A stretch of 64,000 bases of DNA from Ensifer sp. MPMI2T (GTDB taxonomy: Bacteria; Pseudomonadota; Alphaproteobacteria; Rhizobiales; Rhizobiaceae). The number at the start of each line of letters is the position of its first letter. The stretch's first letter is position 1. Under the pieces are notes generated by a model. That model was not told the origin of the DNA, did no database searches, and saw only the letters and a program-made list of their open reading frames with translations. A program made the position numbers and the translations under genes. The stretch is from contig NZ_SRXN01000036.1 of assembly GCF_004827385.1 (NCBI RefSeq), positions 1 through 64,000 of the forward strand. Reading direction: 5' to 3'. Positions 17,060 through 25,245 of this stretch are shown here, piece by piece.

Positions 17060-18082
17060 ATGGTGGGTCGAGGAACGCTTGGGTTGGACGCGCTGGTCGA
17101 TGTGCTGAAGGCGGCGGGTGAGCCGACGCGGATGCGTCTTCTCGCGCTGCTTTCCGCGGGCGACCTCACCGTGACCGATCTTACTGAAATTCTCGGACAA
17201 TCGCAGCCGCGTATCTCCCGGCATCTGAAGTTGCTTGCCGAAGTGGCGCTCATTGATCGCTACCAGGAAGGAGCCTGGGCCTATTTCCGCCTGCGGCAGG
17301 AGGGGGGACGCGTCGCGTTGGTGCGCGAGTTGCTCGCGGCGGCCGCAGCCGAAGACGCTATCCTGGCCAAGGATGCGACGCGGCTCGCCGTCTTGAAACG
17401 GCAGCGTGCCGAGAAGGCGCAGGCCTATTTCAGCCGCAATGCCGCCGAATGGGATGAACTGAGACGCCTTCATGTCAGCGAGGGCGATGTCGAGGCCACG
17501 CTGAAGTCGATGGTCGGCGAGGAGCCGGTTGAAAGCCTGCTCGATCTCGGCACGGGCACCGGTCGTATCCTGCAACTTTTTGAGGGCATCTATCGGCGCG
17601 GCATCGGCGTCGACGCCAGCCGCGACATGCTTGCTGTGGCGCGCTCCAACCTCGACAAGGCCGGGATCACGAAAGCCTCCATTCGCCACGGCGATATTTT
17701 CAACCTGCCGCTCGACGGGCAGGCTTTCGATCTCGTGACCATCCATCAGGTGCTGCATTTCCTGGAGGAACCGGAAGCGGCGATTGCCGAGGCCGCGCGC
17801 ATGCTCGCACCCGGCGGTCGCCTGGTCATTATCGATTTCGCACCGCACGGGCTCGAATATCTGCGCGACGAGCATGCCCATGCACGCCTCGGCTTCTCCC
17901 ATCAGGCGATGGCCGATTGGCTGCAGAAGGCAGGCCTTGCGCTGGAGAAAACTACCGACCTCGCGCCGGAAGGCGCGGACGAGGGCAAACTGACAGTGAC
18001 GATCTGGCTGGCACGCGATCAGCGTGTCGCCGATCACATCGCCGATATGCCGCGTCAGCGCGTTCAGGCAGGGGGAGTTTAG
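17060..18082 (+). CDS. ArsR-family regulator fused to a SAM-dependent methyltransferase
   Basis: A 340-residue two-domain protein. Residues 8-95 are an ArsR-type winged helix with recognition helix QSQPRISRHLKLL (48-60); no CxC metal-binding motif is present. Residues 120-310 are a class I methyltransferase with SAM-binding motif I LLDLGTGTG (160-168), an acidic GVDAS strand end and post-motif HQVLHFL. The next gene, metF, starts two bases after its stop, so the protein probably ties one-carbon/methionine supply to SAM or S-adenosylhomocysteine level, as known for other ArsR-type methionine regulators. GAGGAG precedes the ATG. Whether the methyltransferase half is catalytic or only a ligand sensor is unknown. 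Confidence 0.88.
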   Translation: MVGRGTLGLDALVDVLKAAGEPTRMRLLALLSAGDLTVTDLTEILGQSQPRISRHLKLLAEVALIDRYQEGAWAYFRLRQEGGRVALVRELLAAAAAEDAILAKDATRLAVLKRQRAEKAQAYFSRNAAEWDELRRLHVSEGDVEATLKSMVGEEPVESLLDLGTGTGRILQLFEGIYRRGIGVDASRDMLAVARSNLDKAGITKASIRHGDIFNLPLDGQAFDLVTIHQVLHFLEEPEAAIAEAARMLAPGGRLVIIDFAPHGLEYLRDEHAHARLGFSHQAMADWLQKAGLALEKTTDLAPEGADEGKLTVTIWLARDQRVADHIADMPRQRVQAGGV

Positions 18083-18084
18083 GA

Positions 18085-19020
18085 ATGGCGACACGGACGC
18101 TTTATCCGGCCGAGCGCGGCAATCTCAGGCTTTCATTCGAGTATTTTCCTCCGAAGACTGACGAGATGGAAGCGCAGCTCTTCCAGACGGCGGCTGACCT
18201 CTCCGTTTTCGGCCCCACTTTCGTCACCGTGACCTATGGTGCCGGCGGCTCGACGAAGGCCCGCTCGCTGACGACGGTCAAGCGCATGATCGGGGAAATG
18301 GGCATCGGGAACACTGCGGCGCATCTGACCTGCGTCGGCGCCCCGAAGGCCGAAGTTGACGCGGTGATCGAGGAATTCCTGGCCTTTGGCGTCCGGCATT
18401 TCGTGGCGCTTCGGGGCGACCCGCAGGGCGGCATCGGCAGCGCCTATCAGCCGTTTCCGGGCGGTTATGAAAACGCCGCTGCCCTCGTGAAGGCCCTGCG
18501 CGCCCGTGGCGACTTCGAAATCTCGGTTTCGGCGTATCCGGAAAAGCACCCGGAGAGCCCGGATGTCGATGCCGATATCGACATGCTGAAGCGCAAGGTC
18601 GACAACGGCGCGACGCGGGCGATCACCCAGTTCTTCTTCGACAACGACGATTTCGAGCGCTATCTGGAGCGGGTGCGAAGGGCCGGCGTCCAGGTTCCGA
18701 TCGTGCCGGGGATCCTGCCGATCAACAATCTCGCTCAGGTGCAGAAGTTCGCCGGATTGTGCGGCGCGCGCGTTCCCGAGGTGATCCATTCGCGGCTCGC
18801 CCATCTCGAAGACCAGCCTTCGGAGCGGTTCAAGGAAGCGACCCATATAGCGGCGGAGCAGATAGTCGATCTCGCCCGGCGAGGCGTGCGCGATTTCCAT
18901 CTCTACACGATGAACCGCTCGCCGCTTGTCACCGCCGTTTGCGACCTTGTCGGCTACGCGCGGGTTCCGGCGCAGGAGGCCGCTGCCGAGCTTCCGATAA
19001 GGGCGGTCGCGAGCGCGTAG
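18085..19020 (+). CDS. metF: 5,10-Methylenetetrahydrofolate reductase
   Basis: Reduces methylene-THF to methyl-THF with FAD and NAD(P)H in the cytosol, supplying the methyl group for methionine synthesis. The 311-residue single-domain form begins with SFEYFPPKT (about 13-21), carries the catalytic-Glu strand, and includes VTYGAGGS, HLTC and ALRGDP segments diagnostic of MetF. It starts two bases after the ArsR-methyltransferase stop, with GGGGGAG and AGGA just upstream, so both are co-transcribed and likely controlled by the palindrome at 17024-17045. Confidence 0.95.
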   Translation: MATRTLYPAERGNLRLSFEYFPPKTDEMEAQLFQTAADLSVFGPTFVTVTYGAGGSTKARSLTTVKRMIGEMGIGNTAAHLTCVGAPKAEVDAVIEEFLAFGVRHFVALRGDPQGGIGSAYQPFPGGYENAAALVKALRARGDFEISVSAYPEKHPESPDVDADIDMLKRKVDNGATRAITQFFFDNDDFERYLERVRRAGVQVPIVPGILPINNLAQVQKFAGLCGARVPEVIHSRLAHLEDQPSERFKEATHIAAEQIVDLARRGVRDFHLYTMNRSPLVTAVCDLVGYARVPAQEAAAELPIRAVASA

Positions 19021-19316
19021 GCGCTTCCGGACAAACGCTAATGCATCTCGCCCAAAAGTGTGCAGCGGTTTTGGGACAACGACATGCATAAAAACAAGGA
19101 CCTAAAGCGCGTCGCATGAGTCCGATTGGACGCGACGCGCTTTAGGTTTCGAGCAAAGATAAAGCCCATGAACGGATCGACGTTCATGGGCTTTGGTTAT
19201 TATCGCAGCCTGTTGACCGGGTACTCTCTGAGTGGCCTGCCTACAAATCTTGCTGCAAATGGCTTATCCGGAAATTAAAGTCCTTGTCTCGGTTTGGACT
19301 TTTCAGCGGCCCCTGC
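19021..19316. repeat. metF downstream region: long palindromic repeat and hairpin
   Basis: At 19041-19146 lies a roughly 106-bp element with CCCAAAAGTGTGCAGCGGTTTTGGG and a second palindrome built on AAAGCGCGTCGC/GCGACGCGCTTT. A near-complete inverted copy is at 26726-26834. At 19161-19194 is a 14-bp perfect stem (AAAGCCCATGAACG with CGTTCATGGGCTTT, six-base loop) without a long T tract, a plausible transcript end. The rest has no supported gene. Confidence 0.72.
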
Positions 19317-19394
19317 TTAGACAAAAAGCATGACGGCCACGAATGCGAACGCTGCACTGATCATGAGGACATTCAACGAATGTGTAAGTCCCAT
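19317..19394 (-). CDS. Small 25-residue single-span membrane protein
   Basis: A 25-codon frame on the minus strand starts with ATG at 19394, has GGGAGGATC just upstream, and ends with TAA. The peptide begins MGLTHSLNVL and continues as one uninterrupted hydrophobic segment to a C-terminal FV, so it would insert as a single transmembrane helix. No other gene explains this roughly 300-base stretch. I do not recognise the family. The good ribosome site and membrane-like composition argue for a real gene; the short length is the main doubt. Confidence 0.55.
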   Translation of the reverse strand: MGLTHSLNVLMISAAFAFVAVMLFV

Positions 19395-19630
19395 AAGATG
19401 ATCCTCCCTGCGTTGACCGGTAAAACATAGGGCGAAAAAACGGCGCGTGAAAGCGAAACTTGTGCTGCGCTGCGAAAGACGGGACGTCAAGAAGCCTTGT
19501 TCAAAGGTGTAAGCGGCAGAAATTGTTGGATATTCGCCGTTGCCACATTTTTTTCACAATTGCTTCGCGCTGGTTAATGTAACCGTTTGTAACGCTCCGT
19601 GAGCCTCCCCGAAGCCATTTCGATTCGGTT

Positions 19631-20569
19631 TCAAGTCGAATATCGGAGCTTCAGGATGCGTCCGTCGAGGACTGCCAGGCCAGCTGCGATGAGCGCCATG
19701 CCGGCGACATCCGCCGCCTGCAGCGTCTCGCCGAGAAAGAGATAGCCAAGCAAGATGGCGGCCGGCGGCACGAGCAAAGTGACGAGCGACGCGTTGGTCG
19801 CCCCAGCCTCCGCCAGGATGCGGAAGTAAAGAATGTAACCGTAAGAGGTGGAGACAAGGGCGAGACCAAGGATCGCGAGCACGGCGGTCATTGGCGGCGC
19901 GGGTAGCATCCATGGCGTATCGGCAAGGGCCGCGATCGGCAACATCATCAGTGTCGATGTCGTCAATTGTCCCGCTGCCGTCACGGGCGGCGCCAGACTG
20001 CGGAAGCGCTTGCCGTAGGTCGCCGCCAGACCGTAGCTGACGGCGGCCAGCACCGGCAGCACAAGTGCCCAAAGCGGGATCGTTGTGGAGTTGCCGACGA
20101 GGCCCGCAAGCGCGCTCGGCCCGATGAGCACGATGGTGCCCGCCAAGCCCAGCAGACAGCCGCTGATCTTGGCGGCGCTCAGTTTCTCGTCCTCCGTAGC
20201 CATGTTGGCGATCAACACGGTCCAGATCGGGGTTGTCGCGTTCAGGATTGCGGCGAGCCCTGCGCCGATATGGGTCTGGCCGAGGAAGATGAAGGCGTGC
20301 GGAATGGCGTTGTTGATCAAACCCATCAACAGGAATTCGGGCCAGCGTTCCTTGAGCGCCGGATAGATGCCGTAGCGGCCGCGGATGTAGATGTGGAGAG
20401 CAAGCGCCGCGAGACCGAGGCGCAGGAGAACCAGCGTGAAGGGCGGCACATGGGCAACGGCGACCCGCGCGAAGAAGAAGGAGCCACCCCAGATAAGACC
20501 GAGCAGGGTCAGGAGCGCCCAATTGCGCATCGTCATCTGTGTGTTGATCGGATTTGCGGGTGAACCCAT
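19631..20569 (-). CDS. EamA/DMT-family transporter
   Basis: A 312-residue inner-membrane transporter with about ten hydrophobic helices in two EamA repeats; LLGLIWGGSFFFARVAV in the first helix and GQTHIGAGLAAILNATTPIWT are typical of the RhaT/EamA exporters. It is only distantly similar in layout to the transporter at 12054-13007. The ATG at 20569 is chosen; TTG 20593 and internal ATGs at 20536 and 20530 are possible since no clear ribosome site discriminates. Substrate unknown; a hairpin separates it from the upstream MltB gene. Confidence 0.83.
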   Translation of the reverse strand: MGSPANPINTQMTMRNWALLTLLGLIWGGSFFFARVAVAHVPPFTLVLLRLGLAALALHIYIRGRYGIYPALKERWPEFLLMGLINNAIPHAFIFLGQTHIGAGLAAILNATTPIWTVLIANMATEDEKLSAAKISGCLLGLAGTIVLIGPSALAGLVGNSTTIPLWALVLPVLAAVSYGLAATYGKRFRSLAPPVTAAGQLTTSTLMMLPIAALADTPWMLPAPPMTAVLAILGLALVSTSYGYILYFRILAEAGATNASLVTLLVPPAAILLGYLFLGETLQAADVAGMALIAAGLAVLDGRILKLRYST

Positions 20570-20616
20570 GGTCGTGCCTGTGCCAATCTGCAAGTAATGC
20601 GCAAGACCTAATACGG

Positions 20617-20642
20617 AGAAGCGGGCGTTGCCACCCGCTTCT
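20617..20642 (-). terminator. Hairpin between the MltB-like and EamA genes
   Basis: AGAAGCGGG pairs with CCCGCTTCT over an eight-base loop, downstream of the minus-strand transglycosylase gene and before the transporter. No T tract follows, so termination is moderate confidence. Confidence 0.5.
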
Positions 20643-20704
20643 TGCTCGGTTCGAATGTTTTTTATGCCCGTTACGGTTGTCCTATGGCGAGCGGCCTTCT
20701 GTGG

Positions 20705-21919
20705 TCAGAGCGCGTTCAAGAGTTCCGGCGTTGCCCAGCCATCGGCGGGAAGTCCGAGCTTCAACTGTTCCTTCTGCAGCGCGGTGCGCGTGCCGGAACC
20801 GAGAATGCCATCGATCTTGCCGACATCGTGGCCGAGGGCCTGGAGGCGCGTTTGCAGCGCCTTCATCTCGACATCGCCGAGGCCCGGCTCCGGATTGCCG
20901 CTCTGATAGGGCGGTGCGCCGGCGAGACGGGTGGCGAAATAGGCGGCAGAGGTCGTGTAGATGAACGACTGGTTCCACTCGAGATAGATCTTGAAATTCG
21001 GATAGGTCAGGAAGGCGACGCCCTTGCGACCCTGCGGCAGCACAAGCGACGCTTCGAGCGCGCTGTTGGCGGTGTTACCGTCACGCGGCGCGACGCCAAG
21101 CGCGAACCAGTCTCCCGCCGTCATGCCGGATTGCAGCCCGGTCTTCTCCCAGGGCAGGTTTTCCGGGACGCTGACCTCCTGGATCCAGGGCTGGCCGGCC
21201 TTGAAGCCGAGACTCTGGATGAACTTTGCCGCCGTGAGAATGGCATCCGGCGAGCTCTTCTTCAGATTGACGTGGCCATCGCCGTCGCCGTCGACGCCAT
21301 AGGCGATGATGTCTTCGGGCAGCATCTGCACCTGGCCGATCTCGCCGGCCCAGGCGCCGGTGGTCGTTGCCGGGTCGAGGTCGCCGTGCTGCACCATTTC
21401 AATCGCAGCAAGGAGCTGCGGCCGGAACATTTCCGGGCGGCGGCAATCATGTGCCAGCGTCACCAGCGCATTGCGTGTGTTGAAATCGCCCTGGACCGCA
21501 CCGAAATCCGTCTCCATCGCCCAGAAGGCAGTGATGACCGGAGCCGGCACGCCGAATTCGTTTTCCGCCCGGGCGAAGACGTCGGCATATTCCCTCATCT
21601 TCTGCGCGCCGATATCGAGCCGGGCTTTGCTGACGGTGCGCTTGGAAAACTCGGTGAACGTCTGCTTGAACACGCCCTGGGCGCGGTCGCGGCTCAGTAC
21701 CTTCTTGTCGACCGCGGCGCCCGCGAGCGCGCGGTCGGCGACATCGGCCGGAATACCCTTGGCAACGGCTTCGCCCTTGATCCCCTCGAGGAACGCGGCG
21801 AGGTCACCACCGCAGGCCACAGGTGATGTCGTTTGTGGTTGGGTTTGCGCCAGTGTCGAGGTGCCGGTCAGCGCCAGCAGTCCGAGGGTGAGAAGAGCTT
21901 TGCGGGCTGTGCCAGTCAT
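20705..21919 (-). CDS. Lytic murein transglycosylase, MltB/SLT_2 family
   Basis: Cleaves the glycan backbone of peptidoglycan with 1,6-anhydro-muramic acid formation. The 404-residue protein has a signal peptide (1-25, …TSTLAQ; no lipobox, so a soluble periplasmic form), an SLT_2 catalytic domain with Glu136 in METDFG, and GEIGQVQMLP plus a DGDGDGHVNL segment characteristic of MltB. A C-terminal PG_binding_1 domain occupies about 345-404. Two adjacent ATGs exist; 21919 gives better spacing from AAAGGA than 21922. Followed by a GH25 hydrolase upstream on the same strand, but with 240 bases between. Confidence 0.9.
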   Translation of the reverse strand: MTGTARKALLTLGLLALTGTSTLAQTQPQTTSPVACGGDLAAFLEGIKGEAVAKGIPADVADRALAGAAVDKKVLSRDRAQGVFKQTFTEFSKRTVSKARLDIGAQKMREYADVFARAENEFGVPAPVITAFWAMETDFGAVQGDFNTRNALVTLAHDCRRPEMFRPQLLAAIEMVQHGDLDPATTTGAWAGEIGQVQMLPEDIIAYGVDGDGDGHVNLKKSSPDAILTAAKFIQSLGFKAGQPWIQEVSVPENLPWEKTGLQSGMTAGDWFALGVAPRDGNTANSALEASLVLPQGRKGVAFLTYPNFKIYLEWNQSFIYTTSAAYFATRLAGAPPYQSGNPEPGLGDVEMKALQTRLQALGHDVGKIDGILGSGTRTALQKEQLKLGLPADGWATPELLNAL

Positions 21920-22158
21920 CATAATTCCTTTCCGTCGCCGCGCCGCCCGGTGGGCCGGCGAGCGTGCAATCTGTCCCACGCCTGTTTTCTCAGACCCGCA
22001 CCGATTTGAGAAACAGGCAACCATTCGAAATGCCCCCAGCGACCTTATGCGTCTGAGAGACGCCGGCGCTGTAAGAAGTCTGCCGAGCTCTCTCAGACCA
22101 TTATGACCGAATGAAGAAACGCGGGGTTTGTGCGAGCAATCTGGCCGACAAATCCCGT

Positions 22159-22944
22159 CTATCTGCCACGGGAAACTGCTGCGACCCACTTCTGCCAGTT
22201 TTTCGCGGACCCGGCGAAAGCGTTGATGTCCGTGCTTCCCTGGATGCCGGGGATGACACCGGTGCTGGTGTATTGCCAGAAGGCCCAGCGGCGCTCGACA
22301 TAGACGTCGCCCGGGTGCTTGGCGGTGGAGCGGACCCAGAAGTGATAGTCCTTGAATTGGTCGACGAGATTATCGCGATGGAAGTCGACGGAGGTGTAGA
22401 TGATCGGCCGCTTGCCGTAATGCGCCTCAAGCCGGTCCATGAAGCGCTTCATCTCGGCGCGCACGGTCACTGGCGAGGGGCGATAGCGGCAGGTCTTCGA
22501 CTCGCCGTTCCATTCGACATCGAGAACCGGCGGCAGATAGACGGCGCTCTTCGGCACATTGGCGATGAACCAGTCGGCCTGGGCGTCGGCGGTCGAGCAG
22601 AAGTAATAGAAATGGTAGGGCGCATAGGGAATTCCGGCGGCGCGCGCCTGCTGCCAGTATTCATTGAAACGCGTGTCGATCCTGTCCTTGCCCTCGGTCG
22701 CCTTGATGAAGGCGAAGGATACGCCTGAATTCTTGACCCGCGCCCAGTCGATGTCGCCGTTCCACTTGGAAACATCAATGCCGTGGATGTTGTGACGATG
22801 CGGCGTGCGGCCGCCGAAATCCTGCGGGTCCGTATCGTGGAATCGCGGTGATATCGAAGCGGTCTGTACCAGGTCGTAGTCGGTTGAGGTGCAGGCGGAA
22901 AGAAGGGTTGCAACAGGCAGCAAAGCCAGGAGAAGCCGGCGCAT
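22159..22944 (-). CDS. Lipoprotein GH25-family lysozyme
   Basis: A 261-residue muramidase anchored as a lipoprotein: signal peptide with lipobox LLSAC, Cys at about 18. The GH25 domain shows GIDVSKWNGDIDW (about 56), AFIKATEG, YHFYYF, and the catalytic pair in LDVEWN (Asp and Glu), followed by IIYTS and FWQYTSTG. It hydrolyses the MurNAc-GlcNAc bond, opposite in product to transglycosylases. The start at 22944 follows GGGAACCCC; a frame to 22983 is less likely. Monocistronic. Confidence 0.9.
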   Translation of the reverse strand: MRRLLLALLPVATLLSACTSTDYDLVQTASISPRFHDTDPQDFGGRTPHRHNIHGIDVSKWNGDIDWARVKNSGVSFAFIKATEGKDRIDTRFNEYWQQARAAGIPYAPYHFYYFCSTADAQADWFIANVPKSAVYLPPVLDVEWNGESKTCRYRPSPVTVRAEMKRFMDRLEAHYGKRPIIYTSVDFHRDNLVDQFKDYHFWVRSTAKHPGDVYVERRWAFWQYTSTGVIPGIQGSTDINAFAGSAKNWQKWVAAVSRGR

Positions 22945-23145
22945 GGGGTTCCCGTTTCGAGACAATCGACGATCCTGCCTCACGCGGTGGCTTCCATGAT
23001 GATGATTTTCCCCTCGGAGGCGTGCCCCATTTTCACCATATCATCGTAAAAATTGGGTTAGCTCAAGCGGGAATTGCGGCAGAGGCAACCAGGCAGGAGG
23101 CTCGCTGGCCAGAGCGGGCGCCCGCCGGCGCCGCTCAGAATGCTG

Positions 23146-23820
23146 TCAGGCGCCGTTCCGATCCGGGCGGCGATAGATGGCAAGCCAGGCATATCCCCGG
23201 CCTATCGACTTCAATTCGAGCATCGCTCCGTTTCTCTTCGCCTTCTCGCGCATGACCTCGAAAAGCGTCTCGCGCGGCGTCACGTGAAAGCGTCTCAGCC
23301 ACGCCTGGAGCAGGCGTCGGAAGCCGCCGGGCCATCCTTCCTGCTGGCCGAAGTCGGCAATGTGAAGGGAACCGCCCGGATTGAGCGCGGCGATCGCCGC
23401 ATCGAGCGACTTCTCCCATTCGGGAATCATCGACAGCGCATAGGAGATGACGATGCCGTCGAAGCCCGCTTGGCCAAAGGCGGCGGGCGTGAAGTTCGTC
23501 GCATCGGCGACGCGCAAGGTCACATTCGACAAGCCGTGACGCCGAAGCTTTGCCGTCGCGGTCGCGAGCATCTCAGCGGAAATGTCGAGACCGAACAGGC
23601 GCGTGCCTGGATAGAGTTCGCCGATCATGGCGAGGTTGCGGCCGGTGCCGCAGCCGACTTCGAGCACCGAGGCTCCGCGTGGCGGATTAAGCTCCCGGAT
23701 CAGCGTGTCGCGTCCGAAGAGGTAATATTTCCGTGTAAAGTCATAGATGTAGCGCTGGTAGCGGTACATCTGGTCCATCAGGCGGGCGTGGTTGTTTTCC
23801 AAGGGTTGGGCGGCGCTCAT
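23146..23820 (-). CDS. btaB: Betaine lipid N-methyltransferase BtaB
   Basis: Adds three methyl groups to diacylglycerylhomoserine to give the phosphorus-free membrane lipid DGTS. The 224-residue class I methyltransferase has motif I VLEVGCGTGRN (about 53-63), the acidic GLDIS strand end and YALSMIPEW. Its ATG overlaps the btaA stop (ATGA), so the two are translationally coupled; this pairing is what identifies it rather than a generic methyltransferase. In Sinorhizobium this pathway is induced through PhoB on phosphate starvation. Confidence 0.9.
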   Translation of the reverse strand: MSAAQPLENNHARLMDQMYRYQRYIYDFTRKYYLFGRDTLIRELNPPRGASVLEVGCGTGRNLAMIGELYPGTRLFGLDISAEMLATATAKLRRHGLSNVTLRVADATNFTPAAFGQAGFDGIVISYALSMIPEWEKSLDAAIAALNPGGSLHIADFGQQEGWPGGFRRLLQAWLRRFHVTPRETLFEVMREKAKRNGAMLELKSIGRGYAWLAIYRRPDRNGA

Positions 23821-25067
23821 GCTTTCTTCCGATAGACGTGGAAGCCGCCGTAGATGGCCGAACGGTCCTCGGCGCCGAGTTTGATGGACGTCTCGACATC
23901 GTAGTGCCACTGGTCGAGCAGTGCCGCGGACACGCGGCCCGGGAGAATGCTCGCTTCCGCGGCCGTGCGGAAAATCACCATGGCGCCGCTGTCGGCGGTG
24001 CGCGTGATCTCCGTCCAAAGATCGTTCAACTGCCGATCGGTCATCCAGTCCTGTGCGTCGAGCAGGACGTAACGATCGACGGACGAAGCCGCCTTGCGGG
24101 CAAGCAACTCGGTGAAGCTTGCGTGGTGGACCTCGACGCGGTCCGCATGGTCGCGGATCGCTTCGTGGTTCTCGGCCTGCAGATAGGCGGGCAGTTCGCC
24201 CTCGTGTGGCAGCGGATAGCGTCGCGCGAAAGCCTGCCAGGCGAAATAGTTCTCGCGAAGCGGGAAATGGCAGGTGAGCTTTTCAAGACGGTGGCGCAGC
24301 ACCGCGGCAAGCGACTTTTCCGCGCTGAGACTTGCGAGCTCATCGAACTGCTGCGGCGGGATGCCGAGGCCGAACAGCGAGCTCTTGCGGCTGGTGATCC
24401 AGCGGATGACCGGACGGTCGAACAGCGGCGCGAGTTTGTCGTCAAAGAACTGCCGTTGTTCGCGCATCGAGCGTGCCTGGACAAATTCCTCTGGGTTGAT
24501 GCCGTGGAGACGGGCAAGCAGGTGGCTGGCGGCAATGAAGCGACCGAGCAGGCCGGTGCGATAGATGTTGCGGCCGAAGACGCCGATGCGACGGCGTCCG
24601 TCGAGCGCCCGGCCGTTCCAGTAGGCGCGGGTCGCCGCGTCGAGCTTCGGGGCGAGGAAAAGGTCGAAGGCCTGCACATTCGACCGCGTATCGGTCGCGG
24701 CGAGAAAACGCATGATATCCTTGTGGCTTGGCAGGTGTCGGAATGCGGCGAGCTTCAGCCGGTTCAGCGCGATATGGTGCGGATTGAGGTCGACGACATC
24801 GATATGGGCGGGGCCAGCGCAGAGATAGGTCAGCATGTTGCAACCGCCCGAACCGATCGTCACGATGCGGTGTCCGGGGCGGATCTGCATTGCCGCCATG
24901 TCGACGATCGGGTCTTCCCATATCTGTGGATAGACGAGACCGGAGAAGAGCAGTCCGAACAGGCGTTCCGACAGGCCAGCGAGGGAGAGGGGCTTGTGCT
25001 GCAGCAGCGCGCTTTTCAGCTTCGGATTCTTCCTGCCAAAGCCGGCATCGGGTGCGAGTTCGGTCAT
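23817..25067 (-). CDS. btaA: SAM:diacylglycerol 3-amino-3-carboxypropyltransferase BtaA
   Basis: Transfers the 3-amino-3-carboxypropyl group of SAM to diacylglycerol, the first step of DGTS betaine-lipid synthesis at the inner membrane. The 416-residue DUF3419 protein includes VYPQIWEDP (about 47), TIGSGGCN (about 70) as SAM-binding loop and VVDLNPHH, all typical of BtaA, and the length matches rhizobial BtaA. The start at 25067 is chosen because the longer frame to 25301 runs through the divergent promoter region. btaB follows with a four-base overlap. Confidence 0.93.
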   Translation of the reverse strand: MTELAPDAGFGRKNPKLKSALLQHKPLSLAGLSERLFGLLFSGLVYPQIWEDPIVDMAAMQIRPGHRIVTIGSGGCNMLTYLCAGPAHIDVVDLNPHHIALNRLKLAAFRHLPSHKDIMRFLAATDTRSNVQAFDLFLAPKLDAATRAYWNGRALDGRRRIGVFGRNIYRTGLLGRFIAASHLLARLHGINPEEFVQARSMREQRQFFDDKLAPLFDRPVIRWITSRKSSLFGLGIPPQQFDELASLSAEKSLAAVLRHRLEKLTCHFPLRENYFAWQAFARRYPLPHEGELPAYLQAENHEAIRDHADRVEVHHASFTELLARKAASSVDRYVLLDAQDWMTDRQLNDLWTEITRTADSGAMVIFRTAAEASILPGRVSAALLDQWHYDVETSIKLGAEDRSAIYGGFHVYRKKA

Positions 25068-25116
25068 CTTTGCCTGTCGTCCAGTTGAAAACTTAGCCGC
25101 TTCTAAAGTGACTCCG

Positions 25117-25133
25117 CTACACTTTGATGACGG
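25117..25133. promoter_or_regulatory. Weak Pho-box-like sequence in the btaA promoter region
   Basis: Within the 178-base divergent gap, CTACACTTTGATGACGG has one good PHO half-site (ATGACGG) and one poor one at the right spacing. PhoB control of btaAB is established in Sinorhizobium meliloti; this placement is only a guess. Confidence 0.25.
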
Positions 25134-25245
25134 GGTTTCGCACAGCAGCAGCGCTTCGAAGGGCTTTTCCTTTCGTTGGAATCCTGTTTCTCTCGCGACT
25201 GTCGCGCGGCGGAAACGCGTCATTGCTGAAGCCAGGAGGAAGCGC

